Below the pieces are notes generated by a model, which was not told where the DNA came from, ran no database searches, and saw nothing but the letters and a program-made list of their open reading frames with translations. Both the position numbers and the translations under genes were made by a program. From Paracoccaceae bacterium (GTDB lineage: Bacteria; Pseudomonadota; Alphaproteobacteria; Rhodobacterales; Rhodobacteraceae), in NCBI GenBank assembly GCA_009920815.1, contig RFZH01000037.1:1-14070 (forward strand): a DNA stretch of 14,070 nt, in the 5' to 3' direction. Shown piece by piece: positions 1 through 8,455 of this stretch (position 1 is the first letter of the stretch; the number at the start of each line of letters is the position of its first letter).

Positions 1-75
1 GGGCGTAGCGCAGCCTGGTAGCGCGACGGTTTTGGGTACCGTAGGTCGCAAGTTCGAATCTTGCCGTCCCGACCA
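1..75 (+). tRNA. tRNA-Pro (anticodon TGG), 5' end cut by window edge
   Basis: The cloverleaf can be folded by eye. The anticodon stem ACGGT/ACCGT (26-30 with 38-42) encloses a 7-base loop whose anticodon TGG sits at 33-35. The T arm has AGTTCGAATCT, and the 3' end is a genome-encoded CCA at 73-75. The acceptor 3' strand CGTCCCG (65-71) pairs with GGGCG at 1-5 only if two further bases (probably CG) lie just before the window, so the gene is complete except for about two 5' bases. UGG reads proline codons of the CCN box. I see no convincing terminator just after it; a T run at 193-201 has only a weak stem before it. Confidence 0.95.
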
Positions 76-569
76 ACTTCCAAAAGCTTGAACAAACAGC
101 TAGCCAAATTCAGTGGCCTTTATGGAATCAATTCACGTTGGTTCGGGCGAAAGATTGTTCCTTTTATGGGCGTGAACGTCGGTTGGTCGAAATTTTTTTT
201 TACGTGTCAATTGGCCTTTAATCGGTCAAGGTGAATCACTTTTGGTTGTTATTTTCTCATCCGATGCTCAAATCTTTTTCGCTAAACTGCCCCAATTGTT
301 AAAAAAATTCTTTTCTCCTTTCCACGCTCTGAAGTCGTTAACTTTGGTTAACCATTTTATTCCTTCGGATGGTCAAGACCTTGCGCGGCAAATAAAATAA
401 ATAAAGACGTTGACCGAGACCAATTTTTTGCGTCAGTTTGTGGCTACACAGGGATTAGACACTACATATTGTGTTCAAGATTGGATGACCGGCTGTCGTT
501 ACGATACGCCGACACGATAGGTGCGTGTAGATTTTCCCACGATAGGCAACGAAAACATATGAGCAAAAA
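76..569. other. Gene-free region between tRNA-Pro and nrdJ
   Basis: No protein gene can be supported on either strand of this AT-rich stretch. It contains a 9-base T run (193-201), a GTTAAC...GGTTAACC element (337-353), a TTGACC hexamer at 410-415 with no good -10 behind it, and the NrdR box described separately. No cobalamin riboswitch core was recognised upstream of this B12-dependent enzyme. The long leader suggests that nrdJ has its own regulated promoter and is not read through from the tRNA. Confidence 0.6.
459..474 (+). promoter_or_regulatory. NrdR box upstream of nrdJ
   Basis: The 16-mer ACACTACATATTGTGT agrees with the NrdR consensus acaCwAtATaTwGtgt at 15 of 16 positions and is a near-perfect inverted repeat (ACAC...GTGT). 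NrdR is the zinc-finger/ATP-cone repressor of ribonucleotide reductase genes, so its placement 96 bases before the nrdJ start fits its known job. NrdR sites usually come in pairs about 31 bp apart. At exactly that distance upstream (428-443) there is only a degenerate site that keeps the TTTGTG right half. A weak promoter, TTGTGG (438-443), 18 bases, CTACAT (462-467), would place the box over the -10 element. That promoter is an inference. Confidence 0.85.
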
Positions 570-3500
570 ATGAAAATTGAGCGCAAGTTTACAACGCAGG
601 GTCAAGACGCATACGCGTCGATTGAATTTACAACCACAGCGTCAGAGATCCGAAATCCTAACGGCACGATTGTGTTTCGGCTTGATAACGTCGAGGTTCC
701 AAAAGCATGGTCGCAAGTGGCGGCGGATGTGATCGCGCAGAAATATTTCCGCAAGGCGGGCGTGCCCAGCGAACTGAAACGCGTCAAAGAAAAGGGTGTT
801 CCGGAATTCCTATGGCGCTCGGTTCCTGCGAATGATGATACCCCGATGGGCGGTGAAATCTCTGCCAAGCAGGTCTTTGATCGTTTGGCAGGTGCTTGGA
901 CCTATTGGGGATGGAAGGGAGGATACTTCACGACCGAGTCAGACGCACGCGCCTATTTCGACGAAATGCGTTACATGCTTGCAAAGCAAATGACTGCGCC
1001 AAACAGCCCGCAATGGTTTAACACAGGCCTGCATTGGGCCTATGGCATCGATGGGCCTGGACAAGGTCATCATTATGTCGATTACAAAACGGGCCATCTG
1101 ACAAAATCTGAAAGTGCTTATGAACACCCACAGCCACATGCATGTTTTATCCAATCGGTGCGTGATGATTTGGTCAATGACGGGGGCATTATGGACCTTT
1201 GGGTTCGTGAAGCGCGCTTGTTCAAATATGGCTCTGGCACTGGGACAAACTTTTCAAGCCTGCGTGGAGCAGGCGAAAAATTATCAGGTGGCGGCGCGTC
1301 AAGCGGTTTGATGGGCTTCTTAAAGATCGGTGATCGTGCAGCGGGCGCAATCAAGTCCGGTGGCACAACGCGGCGCGCGGCCAAGATGGTCATTTGTGAC
1401 GCTGATCACCCTGATATCGAAGAATTCATTAACTGGAAGGTCAAAGAAGAGCAGAAAGTCGCATCGATCGTTGCGGGTTCTAAAATCCACAAGCAACGCC
1501 TAAGCGATATTTTTGCCGCGATCCGTGCGTGGGACGGCAGCACAGAAGATGCGGTAGATCCATCCAAAAATGCTGCGCTGAAAACCGCAGTGCGCGCTGC
1601 GAAAAAAGGCGCTATCCCAGAGACCTATATCAAACGCGTGCTGGACTATGCACGCCAAGGTTTCGACAGCATTGAATTTCCGACATATGACACGGATTGG
1701 GACTCCGAAGCTTATGCGTCGGTCTCTGGCCAAAATTCGAACAATTCAATCCGCGTTACCGACGCATTCTTGAAAGCAGTTGAAGAGGATGCAGACTGGC
1801 ACCTTACCAATCGTACCGATGGCAGCGTCGCAAAAACGATCAAAGCGCGTGATCTGTGGAACGATGTGGGGCACGCGGCGTGGGCTTGTGCCGATCCTGG
1901 TATTCAATTCCACGACACAATCAATGCATGGCACACATGTCCTGAGGACGGCGAAATTCGCGGGTCGAACCCTTGTTCAGAATATATGTTCTTGGATGAC
2001 ACGGCCTGCAACCTTGCGTCGATGAACCTTTTGACATTCCTCAAGGATGGCGTGTTCCAAGCGGATGATTATACCCACGCGATCCGTTTGTGGACCGTGA
2101 CATTGGAAATCTCGGTGATGATGGCGCAATTCCCGTCGAAAGAGATTGCACAGCGATCCTATGATTTCCGCACCCTTGGGTTGGGCTATGCCAACATTGG
2201 CGGTCTTTTGATGAACCTTGGATATGGCTATGACAGCGTCGAGGGGCGCGCACTTTGTGCGACGCTGACTGCGATTATGACGGGTGTGTCCTATGCGACC
2301 TCGGCCGAAATGGCGGGCGAATTGGGGGCATTCCCGGGATATGCGAAAAACGCCAAACACATGTTGCGTGTAATCCGCAATCATCGGCGTGCGGCCTATG
2401 GTCAGGCGAATGGTTACGAACAGCTTTCGGTTCAACCTGTTCCACTGGATGCGGCAGGATGCCCGGATCAGTCATTGGTCGCCTTGGCCCAAAAAGCGTG
2501 GGACGATGCTTTGGCCTTGGGTGAAAAACACGGCTATCGCAACGCTCAGGTTTCCGTCATCGCACCCACTGGCACGATTGGTTTGGTGATGGATTGCGAC
2601 ACAACCGGCATTGAACCTGACTTTGCCTTGGTGAAATTCAAAAAACTGGCCGGTGGTGGGTATTTCAAAATCATCAACCGTTCGGTTCCTGCCGCGCTTG
2701 AGAATTTGGGTTACTCTTCTTCCCAGATCGAAGAGATCATTTCCTATGCAGTGGGCCACGCATCACTGGGCAATGCACCTGTGATCAACCCAACCAGCCT
2801 GATCGGGAACGGCTTTGGTCCGACGGAAATCGCTAAGGTCGAAGCCGCTTTGGCGCAGGCATTCGATATTCGTTTCGTGTTCAATCAATGGACGCTTGGC
2901 ACCGAATTCTGCACCGATGTTTTGGGGATCCCGGCAGACAAGTTGAACGATCCAAGTTTTGATTTGTTGCGTCACCTTGGGTATTCACGCGCTGAAATTG
3001 AAGCCGCTAATGATCACGTCTGTGGCACCATGACGCTAGAAGGCGCGCCGCATCTAAAACCTGAACATTTGTCGATCTTTGACTGCGCTAACCCATGTGG
3101 GAAAAAAGGCAAACGGTATTTGTCGGTCAATAGCCACATTGACATGATGGCTGCGGCGCAATCTTTCATTTCTGGGGCGATTTCCAAAACCATCAATATG
3201 GCAAATTCCGCGACCATCGAAGATTGTCAAAAAGCGTATGAACGGTCTTGGGCATTGGGTGTTAAAGCGAATGCGCTTTATCGTGATGGATCCAAGCTTT
3301 CACAACCATTGGCGTCCGCATTGGTCGAGGATGATGACGATGCCGCAGATATTCTGGAGAGCGGTACGCCGCAGGAAAAAGCCGCGGTGATTGCCGAAAA
3401 GATCGTCGAAAAAATCATCGTCAAAGAAGTCGTGAAGTCACATCGTGAAAAGATGCCGGAACGCCGCAAAGGTTATACGCAAAAGGCCGTTGTTGGCGGA

Positions 3501-4187
3501 CACAAAGTATATCTGCGCACGGGGGAATATTCTGACGGTTCGTTAGGCGAAATCTTTATCGATATGCATAAAGAGGGTGCAGGTTTCCGCGCCATGATGA
3601 ACAACTTTGCCATCGCGGTATCCGTTGGTCTGCAATACGGGGTTCCACTTGAGGAATTTGTAGATGCCTTTACCTTTACCAAGTTCGAACCTTCGGGCAT
3701 GGTTCAGGGCAATGACAGTATCAAGAATGCAACCTCTATTCTGGATTATATTTTCCGTGAACTCGCGGTCAGCTATTTGGACCGGACCGACTTGGCACAT
3801 GTCAAACCACAGGGGGCAAGCTTTGATGATTTGGGCCGTGGCGAAGAGGAACGCCTAAGCAACGTGGCCGAGGTCACCGAAGGGTCGGCGCATAAGTCAT
3901 TGGAAATGTTGCGGTCTATTAGTTCGACCGGATATTTGCGCAAACGTTTGCCGCAGGAATTAATAGACCTGCAAACGTCATCGTTAGCCTTTGGTGCAGC
4001 TGATGTTGCGCTGGTTCAATCGTCCGTTGCGGTGGCCGAGGCGATTGCGCCCGTCGACGAACGGACCAAGGCCAAAATGCAAGGGTACGAAGGTGACCCC
4101 TGTGGCGATTGCGGCAACTATACGTTGGTGCGCAATGGCACTTGTATGAAATGCAACACGTGTGGCGCGACCAGCGGGTGTAGCTAA
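570..4187 (+). CDS. nrdJ: Adenosylcobalamin-dependent (class II) ribonucleoside-diphosphate reductase
   Basis: Reduces ribonucleotides to deoxyribonucleotides for DNA synthesis in the cytoplasm, using adenosylcobalamin to make the thiyl radical and so needing no oxygen. The 1205-residue length is normal for the large alphaproteobacterial NrdJ. Visible active-site features are Cys192 (in HACFIQS), the NPCSE motif with radical Cys469 and Glu471, and Cys480 (in TACNLASMN), the likely redox partner of Cys192. The PTGTIG phosphate-binding loop begins near residue 666. A TSCPD-type domain covers about 968-1090. The C-terminal tail carries Cys1178/1181, 1192/1195, 1198 and 1204, the expected swinging thiol or zinc-like cluster. 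The N terminus MKIERKFT is the usual one, so ATG 570 is preferred although its ribosome site is weak (GAG at 561-563). It is probably repressed by NrdR and ends in a hairpin terminator. Confidence 0.97.
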   Translation: MKIERKFTTQGQDAYASIEFTTTASEIRNPNGTIVFRLDNVEVPKAWSQVAADVIAQKYFRKAGVPSELKRVKEKGVPEFLWRSVPANDDTPMGGEISAKQVFDRLAGAWTYWGWKGGYFTTESDARAYFDEMRYMLAKQMTAPNSPQWFNTGLHWAYGIDGPGQGHHYVDYKTGHLTKSESAYEHPQPHACFIQSVRDDLVNDGGIMDLWVREARLFKYGSGTGTNFSSLRGAGEKLSGGGASSGLMGFLKIGDRAAGAIKSGGTTRRAAKMVICDADHPDIEEFINWKVKEEQKVASIVAGSKIHKQRLSDIFAAIRAWDGSTEDAVDPSKNAALKTAVRAAKKGAIPETYIKRVLDYARQGFDSIEFPTYDTDWDSEAYASVSGQNSNNSIRVTDAFLKAVEEDADWHLTNRTDGSVAKTIKARDLWNDVGHAAWACADPGIQFHDTINAWHTCPEDGEIRGSNPCSEYMFLDDTACNLASMNLLTFLKDGVFQADDYTHAIRLWTVTLEISVMMAQFPSKEIAQRSYDFRTLGLGYANIGGLLMNLGYGYDSVEGRALCATLTAIMTGVSYATSAEMAGELGAFPGYAKNAKHMLRVIRNHRRAAYGQANGYEQLSVQPVPLDAAGCPDQSLVALAQKAWDDALALGEKHGYRNAQVSVIAPTGTIGLVMDCDTTGIEPDFALVKFKKLAGGGYFKIINRSVPAALENLGYSSSQIEEIISYAVGHASLGNAPVINPTSLIGNGFGPTEIAKVEAALAQAFDIRFVFNQWTLGTEFCTDVLGIPADKLNDPSFDLLRHLGYSRAEIEAANDHVCGTMTLEGAPHLKPEHLSIFDCANPCGKKGKRYLSVNSHIDMMAAAQSFISGAISKTINMANSATIEDCQKAYERSWALGVKANALYRDGSKLSQPLASALVEDDDDAADILESGTPQEKAAVIAEKIVEKIIVKEVVKSHREKMPERRKGYTQKAVVGGHKVYLRTGEYSDGSLGEIFIDMHKEGAGFRAMMNNFAIAVSVGLQYGVPLEEFVDAFTFTKFEPSGMVQGNDSIKNATSILDYIFRELAVSYLDRTDLAHVKPQGASFDDLGRGEEERLSNVAEVTEGSAHKSLEMLRSISSTGYLRKRLPQELIDLQTSSLAFGAADVALVQSSVAVAEAIAPVDERTKAKMQGYEGDPCGDCGNYTLVRNGTCMKCNTCGATSGCS

Positions 4188-4281
4188 GTCACGGGGGGAT
4201 GGTGCGCTGTCCCCTGAACGACGTTCAAGCCGCAGGCATGAAAATTCCGAGCGGTTAATGATGAGCTTGGACGGCGAAACT

Positions 4282-4306
4282 GGGTCCCCACGCGGGGACC
4301 CTTTTT
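4282..4306 (+). terminator. Rho-independent terminator of nrdJ
   Basis: A perfect 8-bp stem GGGTCCCC (4282-4289) / GGGGACCC (4294-4301) with loop ACGC is followed by five T residues (4302-4306). It lies 94 bases after the nrdJ stop on the same strand. The T tract overlaps the TAA stop of the convergent Lrp-family gene. On the minus strand the hairpin is not followed by T, so it should work mainly for nrdJ. Confidence 0.92.
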
Positions 4307-4760
4307 ATATCGGTAACTCGGTTGTTGCCTTAATCTCTTCCATTACAAATGACGCAGAAACATCTGAAAAGGATAGGTTTTTTGTAAGGCGCTGGTAAAG
4401 GTGATCATAAGATTTCATATCGCGGACCCACGCATGGATTAAGTAATCCAAATCGCCAGACATTCTGTGCACCGCAGTGATTTCAGGCAGACTGCGTGTG
4501 ACTTGTGCAAATTTTGCTGCCCAAGTAATTGAATGATCAGAGGTTTTTACGTGGATAAAAACCTGGAGGCCCAAATCCAGCGCGTCGGGGTCCAACAGCG
4601 CCACACGTTTTCGGATAACGCCGCGTTCCTCCAACAGTTTCAATCGTCGCCAACACGCGTTTCGCGAAAGGTTTACGCGGTCTGACAAATCCTCTAGCCC
4701 GATTGTAGCATCCTGTTGAATAATGCGAAGGATGGCTCTGTCTTGTGTATCGAATCCCAT
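4305..4760 (-). CDS. Lrp/AsnC-family transcriptional regulator
   Basis: A 151-residue DNA-binding regulator of the feast/famine family. These proteins form dimers and octamers that sense amino acids or related small molecules. The AsnC-type helix-turn-helix covers about residues 4-52, with the recognition region around SRNACWRRLKLLEERGVI. The RAM effector-binding/oligomerisation domain covers about 66-140 and includes the SGDLDYLIHAWVRD strand-helix. Length is typical of the family. The start is supported by GAGG six bases before the ATG. It diverges from a DUF6356-like gene across 115 bases, where autoregulation and control of the neighbour are plausible, and it converges on nrdJ. The ligand cannot be told from the sequence. 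Confidence 0.93.
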   Translation of the reverse strand: MGFDTQDRAILRIIQQDATIGLEDLSDRVNLSRNACWRRLKLLEERGVIRKRVALLDPDALDLGLQVFIHVKTSDHSITWAAKFAQVTRSLPEITAVHRMSGDLDYLIHAWVRDMKSYDHLYQRLTKNLSFSDVSASFVMEEIKATTELPI

Positions 4761-4875
4761 TAAATCCTCATATTATGGGAAAAACATACAATTACTATCG
4801 CACATTGTCGTAAAAATGGGAAATCATTTCAGCATCGCCTTGGTAGTATTTTTCCAACAAATAAGGAGAGCCCAC
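4761..4875. promoter_or_regulatory. Divergent promoter region between the Lrp-family gene and the DUF6356-like gene
   Basis: This 115-base AT-rich gap must hold both promoters. ATGGGAAA occurs twice as a direct repeat, at 4775-4782 and 4816-4823, 41 bp apart or about four helical turns, an arrangement that would suit an Lrp-type octamer. The + strand gene has a clear Shine-Dalgarno site AAGGAG at 4863-4868. No single -35/-10 pair stands out. Confidence 0.4.
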
Positions 4876-5082
4876 ATGTTTTACCGCGTATTTAAACAAC
4901 ATCCTGACAGTGTTGATGAAACCTATTTTGAACATGCGATTTTCGCATCCAAATTTGCCTTGAAACTTGCTGCGGCGGCGGGCGCGGCATTAGTACATGC
5001 TTTTATCCCAGCATTATTTGAAAAAACAGCCAGCCGGATTATCGCAGATTTATACGCCAAAACCCACAATCGGGGCGCCTAG
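4876..5082 (+). CDS. Small DUF6356-like protein
   Basis: Encodes 68 residues. ATG 4876 is well supported by AAGGAG with a 7-base spacer; the longer upstream reading frame has no such site. The pattern of an N-terminal HP-SVDETYFEH segment, then an Ala/Leu-rich hydrophobic stretch (about 26-48), then IPALFEKTAS and a short basic tail agrees with my memory of the DUF6356 family, which is common in Alphaproteobacteria and has no known function. The hydrophobic stretch could be one membrane helix. It is divergent from the Lrp-family regulator, its likely controller. Its TAG stop overlaps the stop of the convergent MFS gene on the palindrome CTAG. Confidence 0.8.
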   Translation: MFYRVFKQHPDSVDETYFEHAIFASKFALKLAAAAGAALVHAFIPALFEKTASRIIADLYAKTHNRGA

Positions 5083-6296
5083 GATGCTGTTCGTTCTAAT
5101 CTGGATAGCTTTTTAATCATCGCAAAGACACAGAGAGTGGCCAGCAAAACACCAATGATCATTGGAAAAAGGGTTGCGTTAAAAAACTGACCAATGATCG
5201 TTGCAAACAATACACCGCCAAAAGTGGCAAGCGCGTTAATTGTGCTTGCCGCTGTTCCAGCGATATGTCCCAAAGGTTCCATCGCAAGCGCAGTGAGATT
5301 GCCAATGCTAAATCCGATCATAACAAAAATAGACATAAGCCAAATATAAAAAACCACGAAATGAAGGCTTAAATTGTTGTCTGCAAATAGTTCAATTAAA
5401 AGCGAAATCACAGTTGTTGTTAGCAAAAGGTAAGTGGCGTATTGCGTCAACAAACGCATGCCCAAACGCATCACCAAACGAGAATTAAACACACTTGAAA
5501 TCCCAACACAGATCGATGCTGCCGCAAACCAATAGACAAACGTTTCTGGCATCGCAAAAATCTGTTCAAATGCCTGCTGAACCAAAAGCAAAGTCACAAA
5601 TAGAACTGCGTAACATGCAATCAGCGCATAGATTGAAAATCGCACGACCGGCAATTGAAACATATGGTTTACAGATCGAACAACATGGGCAAAGTTTATG
5701 GTTGCCCTTTGGTGTTTTTCTAATGGTTCTGGAATGCGCAGTCCAACCCAAACAAAGTTTAAGATCCCGAATAAGAAAAAGCTGGCAAAGACGGCACGCC
5801 ATCCGAATGCGTTTATTACAAATGATCCAACCAGCGGTGCCAAAGAGGGTACGAGTGCAAAGATCATCATAATAAATGATGTTATTCTTGCCATTTCACG
5901 CCCGGAATAAAAATCGCGGGTTAATGCCTGAGCAATAATTCGGGGGGCAGCTGCGCCAAGACCTTGGATAAAACGGGCCGCGAACATCATTTCAATATTG
6001 GTGGCGAGATAGGATAAATACGCCCCAGAGCAAAATAAAACCAATCCGCCATATGTTGTTAATTTGCGGCCCAGCGCATCTGAAATTGGACCTGAAATAA
6101 ATGTTCCAAGCGCCAATCCCCATATGAAAAAACTCAGCACCAATTGCGATTGGTTTGGGGCCTGTGGGCTAAGTTCTGACCCGATTTGTGGCAAAGCCGG
6201 TAACATACCGTCAATCGAAAGTGCCGCAGTTGCCGACATAATTGCCATAATCGCGACAAATTCGGCGCGCGAAATCGAGAGTTGTTTTGGGCTCAT
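5079..6296 (-). CDS. MFS multidrug-type transporter, Bcr/CflA subfamily
   Basis: A 405-residue inner-membrane transporter of the major facilitator superfamily, probably with 12 helices and probably a proton-coupled exporter (DHA1 type). The loop 2-3 signature GPISDALGRK lies at 69-78 with Asp73, Gly76 and Arg77. ARFIQGLGAA (107-116) and the helix-5 antiporter-like motif PSLAPLVGS (150-158) are typical of Bcr/CflA proteins. It is the last gene of a three-gene operon: its ATG overlaps the stop of the FrnE-like gene in ATGA, which points to translational coupling. The substrate is unknown. In this context it may export or take up the acid handled by the neighbouring acyl-CoA synthetase, or a product of it. 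Confidence 0.92.
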   Translation of the reverse strand: MSPKQLSISRAEFVAIMAIMSATAALSIDGMLPALPQIGSELSPQAPNQSQLVLSFFIWGLALGTFISGPISDALGRKLTTYGGLVLFCSGAYLSYLATNIEMMFAARFIQGLGAAAPRIIAQALTRDFYSGREMARITSFIMMIFALVPSLAPLVGSFVINAFGWRAVFASFFLFGILNFVWVGLRIPEPLEKHQRATINFAHVVRSVNHMFQLPVVRFSIYALIACYAVLFVTLLLVQQAFEQIFAMPETFVYWFAAASICVGISSVFNSRLVMRLGMRLLTQYATYLLLTTTVISLLIELFADNNLSLHFVVFYIWLMSIFVMIGFSIGNLTALAMEPLGHIAGTAASTINALATFGGVLFATIIGQFFNATLFPMIIGVLLATLCVFAMIKKLSRLERTAS

Positions 6297-6940
6297 CCCG
6301 CTGATGTATCCCGTTGTTCACGCAATTCACCGATGACTTTGCGCCACAACTCGGTCGATTGTGCACCGGGGACAGCATGTTGCGAAGCAACGATAAAGGT
6401 CGGAACAGAATTCACGCCCATGTTGCGTGCGTGTGCATCACGGTCACGAATATTTTGGGTATCTTCGTCGGTCTTCAACAAACGACGCACCAATGCCGCA
6501 TCCATGCCTGCCATATCTGCAATGTCTGCCAAAACATCGTGATCGCCGATGTCGCGCCCTTGTTTGAAATAGGCACTGAACAACGCTGCGACGACTGGGG
6601 TCTGGCGACCTTCGATGCCGGCCCAATGGATCAAGCGATGTGCGTCAAGTGTATTTGGAGTACGTGCAATAGCCTCAAGATTAATATCAAGGCCCGCTTT
6701 CTTGGCATGTTCAACGACGGGTAAATAGGCTTGGATCGCCCGATCTTTGCCGCCAAATTTGTTTTCCAAATAGGCCCTGCGATCCATACCACCGACAGGC
6801 ATTTCGGGGTTTAATTGAAATGGATGCCATTCGACGATGAACGGATGATCCGCTTCGGCCTCAAGCGCACGCTCTAAATTGGCTTTGCCGATGTAACACC
6901 ATGGGCAAATTGGATCAGACAGGATATCAAGCTTGACCAT
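6293..6940 (-). CDS. FrnE-like DsbA-family thiol-disulfide oxidoreductase
   Basis: A 215-residue protein with a thioredoxin-like fold interrupted by a helical insertion (DsbA/HCCA-isomerase superfamily). The redox motif CPWC is at 12-15 inside DPICPWCYIG, and the cis-proline loop SVPTFIV places Pro180. It lacks a signal peptide, so it should act in the cytoplasm, unlike classical DsbA. Family members act on disulfides or glutathione-linked substrates; some relatives isomerise aromatic catabolites, but those have Ser instead of the CxxC seen here. AAAGGA eight bases before the ATG supports the start. The gene overlaps the upstream acyl-CoA synthetase by 14 bases and the downstream MFS gene by 4. 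Confidence 0.9.
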   Translation of the reverse strand: MVKLDILSDPICPWCYIGKANLERALEAEADHPFIVEWHPFQLNPEMPVGGMDRRAYLENKFGGKDRAIQAYLPVVEHAKKAGLDINLEAIARTPNTLDAHRLIHWAGIEGRQTPVVAALFSAYFKQGRDIGDHDVLADIADMAGMDAALVRRLLKTDEDTQNIRDRDAHARNMGVNSVPTFIVASQHAVPGAQSTELWRKVIGELREQRDTSAG

Positions 6941-8450
6941 TTAAGGGGTCCTTTAATTGTTTTAACGCGCTTCGCGATATTTTGCCGTTTGGATTGGTGG
7001 GCAAAGCCGCAAGGCGCACAAAATCGCGTGGTTGCTTATAACGGGCCAGACGTGCTTCACAAAAGCTTGCCAATTGTGGCTTATCCAGTTCTGTTTGACC
7101 AGTGTAGAAGGCTACAATTATTCGTGTATCCTCTTTTATTTCGATATCGGTCACGGCCACCGTTTCAATATCGGGATGGGTCATCAATTGTGTTTCCACC
7201 TCGATCGGGGACACGCGAAAGCCGCCTGCATTCATCATATCATCCCGCCGACCTAAATAGGTGATTGATCCGTTCCCGTTTTCATAGCCATAATCACCAG
7301 TCATGAACCAATCGTTTTTATATTTTTCCGCAGTCTCTTGCGCTGCGTTCCAATAGCCCAACATTAACCCGGGGTCTGATTTGTGGATGGCAATGACGCC
7401 TTCGGTTCCCGTGGGCACTGAATGGCCGGTTTCTGGATCGACGATCGCAACCCGCCGACCGATTTGCGCAAAGCCCAAGGCATCCGCTGCGACAGGGCGC
7501 TGTGGAGACGCGGAAATAAAGGTTGAACATTCAGACATACCAAATGCTTCGTAAATGTGCCGGCCCGTTGCAGTAAACCATCCAGCCGCAGTGCGTGGCG
7601 CAAGCTTTTCACCAGCCGAAAGCGCATGACGTAGGGTGGGCAGGTCATAACGTTGATTTGGGTCTTTCAAAAGACGGCGATAGACACCTGGTGCGGCGGC
7701 AAAGATGGTGGCGTCAAAGCGCTTCATCAATAATGGCAACATTGCGATTTCAACACCCGGAGCGGCAATCAATGCGGTGGCCCCAACTGTCCACGGATCC
7801 ATAAGCCCAGTGCCCAGCGTAAAGGTCCAGTTAAATGCGCCAGCGTGCATCAACCGATCGTCTTGGTGTAAATCATACCAGTCTTTGATCATCATTTGTC
7901 GGGCCCAGATGGCACGATGGGCATGCATAACAGCCCGCGGGCTGCCTGATGTTCCAGAGGTATAAACGATATATCCCAAACGATTTGGGTCGCCGTATAC
8001 AAAGTTAGCTGGCGCAGTTTCATAAAGTGCGCCCAGCGCGTCCGCCATAATGACAGGAATAGATGTGTTTGGGCATGCAACATCAGGCGCCCGAACAATT
8101 AATGCAGGATCAAGGTCATCAATTATGTTCTGGACTTCACCCGCGCTAAGTTGCGATGATGTCGGCACAGGGACAAGATCAACCGCAAGAGCCGCAAGAT
8201 AGGTCAATGGGAATTCAACCGAATTGCCAAGACGAATTAAAATCCGATCCCCAGCGCGTAAACCCATATCTAAAAAGCTTTGCGCCAATCCTAAAACTGC
8301 GCGCTTGATCTCGCTATATTGATAGCGCCGCGCCCCTTTATTTGAAACGACGCATAGCGCGACCTTGTCGGCCAAATCATCGGCACGGCCCAACACATGA
8401 GCGGCCAAATTAAACTGTGGCGGGCAAAGGGAAGAGGTTGTTTCCATCAT
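6927..8450 (-). CDS. AMP-binding acyl-CoA synthetase (benzoate-CoA ligase-like)
   Basis: Activates a carboxylic acid to its acyl-adenylate and then the CoA thioester. About 507 residues from ATG 8450 (a second ATG follows at once at 8447). A TTG at 8486 would add 12 residues but runs through the presumed operator, so it is rejected. In the 507-residue numbering, the P-loop YTSGTSGSPRAVMH is near 163-176 with Arg in place of the usual Lys, YEAFGMSE is at 300-307, TGD at 384-386, GGFRVSP at 409-415, and the catalytic Lys490 is in PNGKISR. The set is complete, so it should be active. The overall look is of the benzoate or short-chain aromatic/aliphatic acid ligases; the substrate is not readable. 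It is first in the operon with the FrnE-like and MFS genes and diverges from an XRE-cupin regulator. Confidence 0.92.
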   Translation of the reverse strand: MMETTSSLCPPQFNLAAHVLGRADDLADKVALCVVSNKGARRYQYSEIKRAVLGLAQSFLDMGLRAGDRILIRLGNSVEFPLTYLAALAVDLVPVPTSSQLSAGEVQNIIDDLDPALIVRAPDVACPNTSIPVIMADALGALYETAPANFVYGDPNRLGYIVYTSGTSGSPRAVMHAHRAIWARQMMIKDWYDLHQDDRLMHAGAFNWTFTLGTGLMDPWTVGATALIAAPGVEIAMLPLLMKRFDATIFAAAPGVYRRLLKDPNQRYDLPTLRHALSAGEKLAPRTAAGWFTATGRHIYEAFGMSECSTFISASPQRPVAADALGFAQIGRRVAIVDPETGHSVPTGTEGVIAIHKSDPGLMLGYWNAAQETAEKYKNDWFMTGDYGYENGNGSITYLGRRDDMMNAGGFRVSPIEVETQLMTHPDIETVAVTDIEIKEDTRIIVAFYTGQTELDKPQLASFCEARLARYKQPRDFVRLAALPTNPNGKISRSALKQLKDPLNGQA

Positions 8451-8455
8451 ATTAT

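Noticed and set aside
76..569. Cobalamin riboswitch upstream of the B12-dependent reductase
   Set aside because: No recognisable B12-box core on the + strand; a GCCACTG-like string exists only on the opposite strand near 111-117.
1977..2435. Minus-strand 152-codon frame inside nrdJ
   Set aside because: It is antisense to conserved active-site coding sequence and has no family resemblance; a composition shadow.
4188..4281. Small gene between nrdJ and its terminator
   Set aside because: The only ATG frames are a few codons long or are cut by the terminator; nothing resembles a ribosome site.
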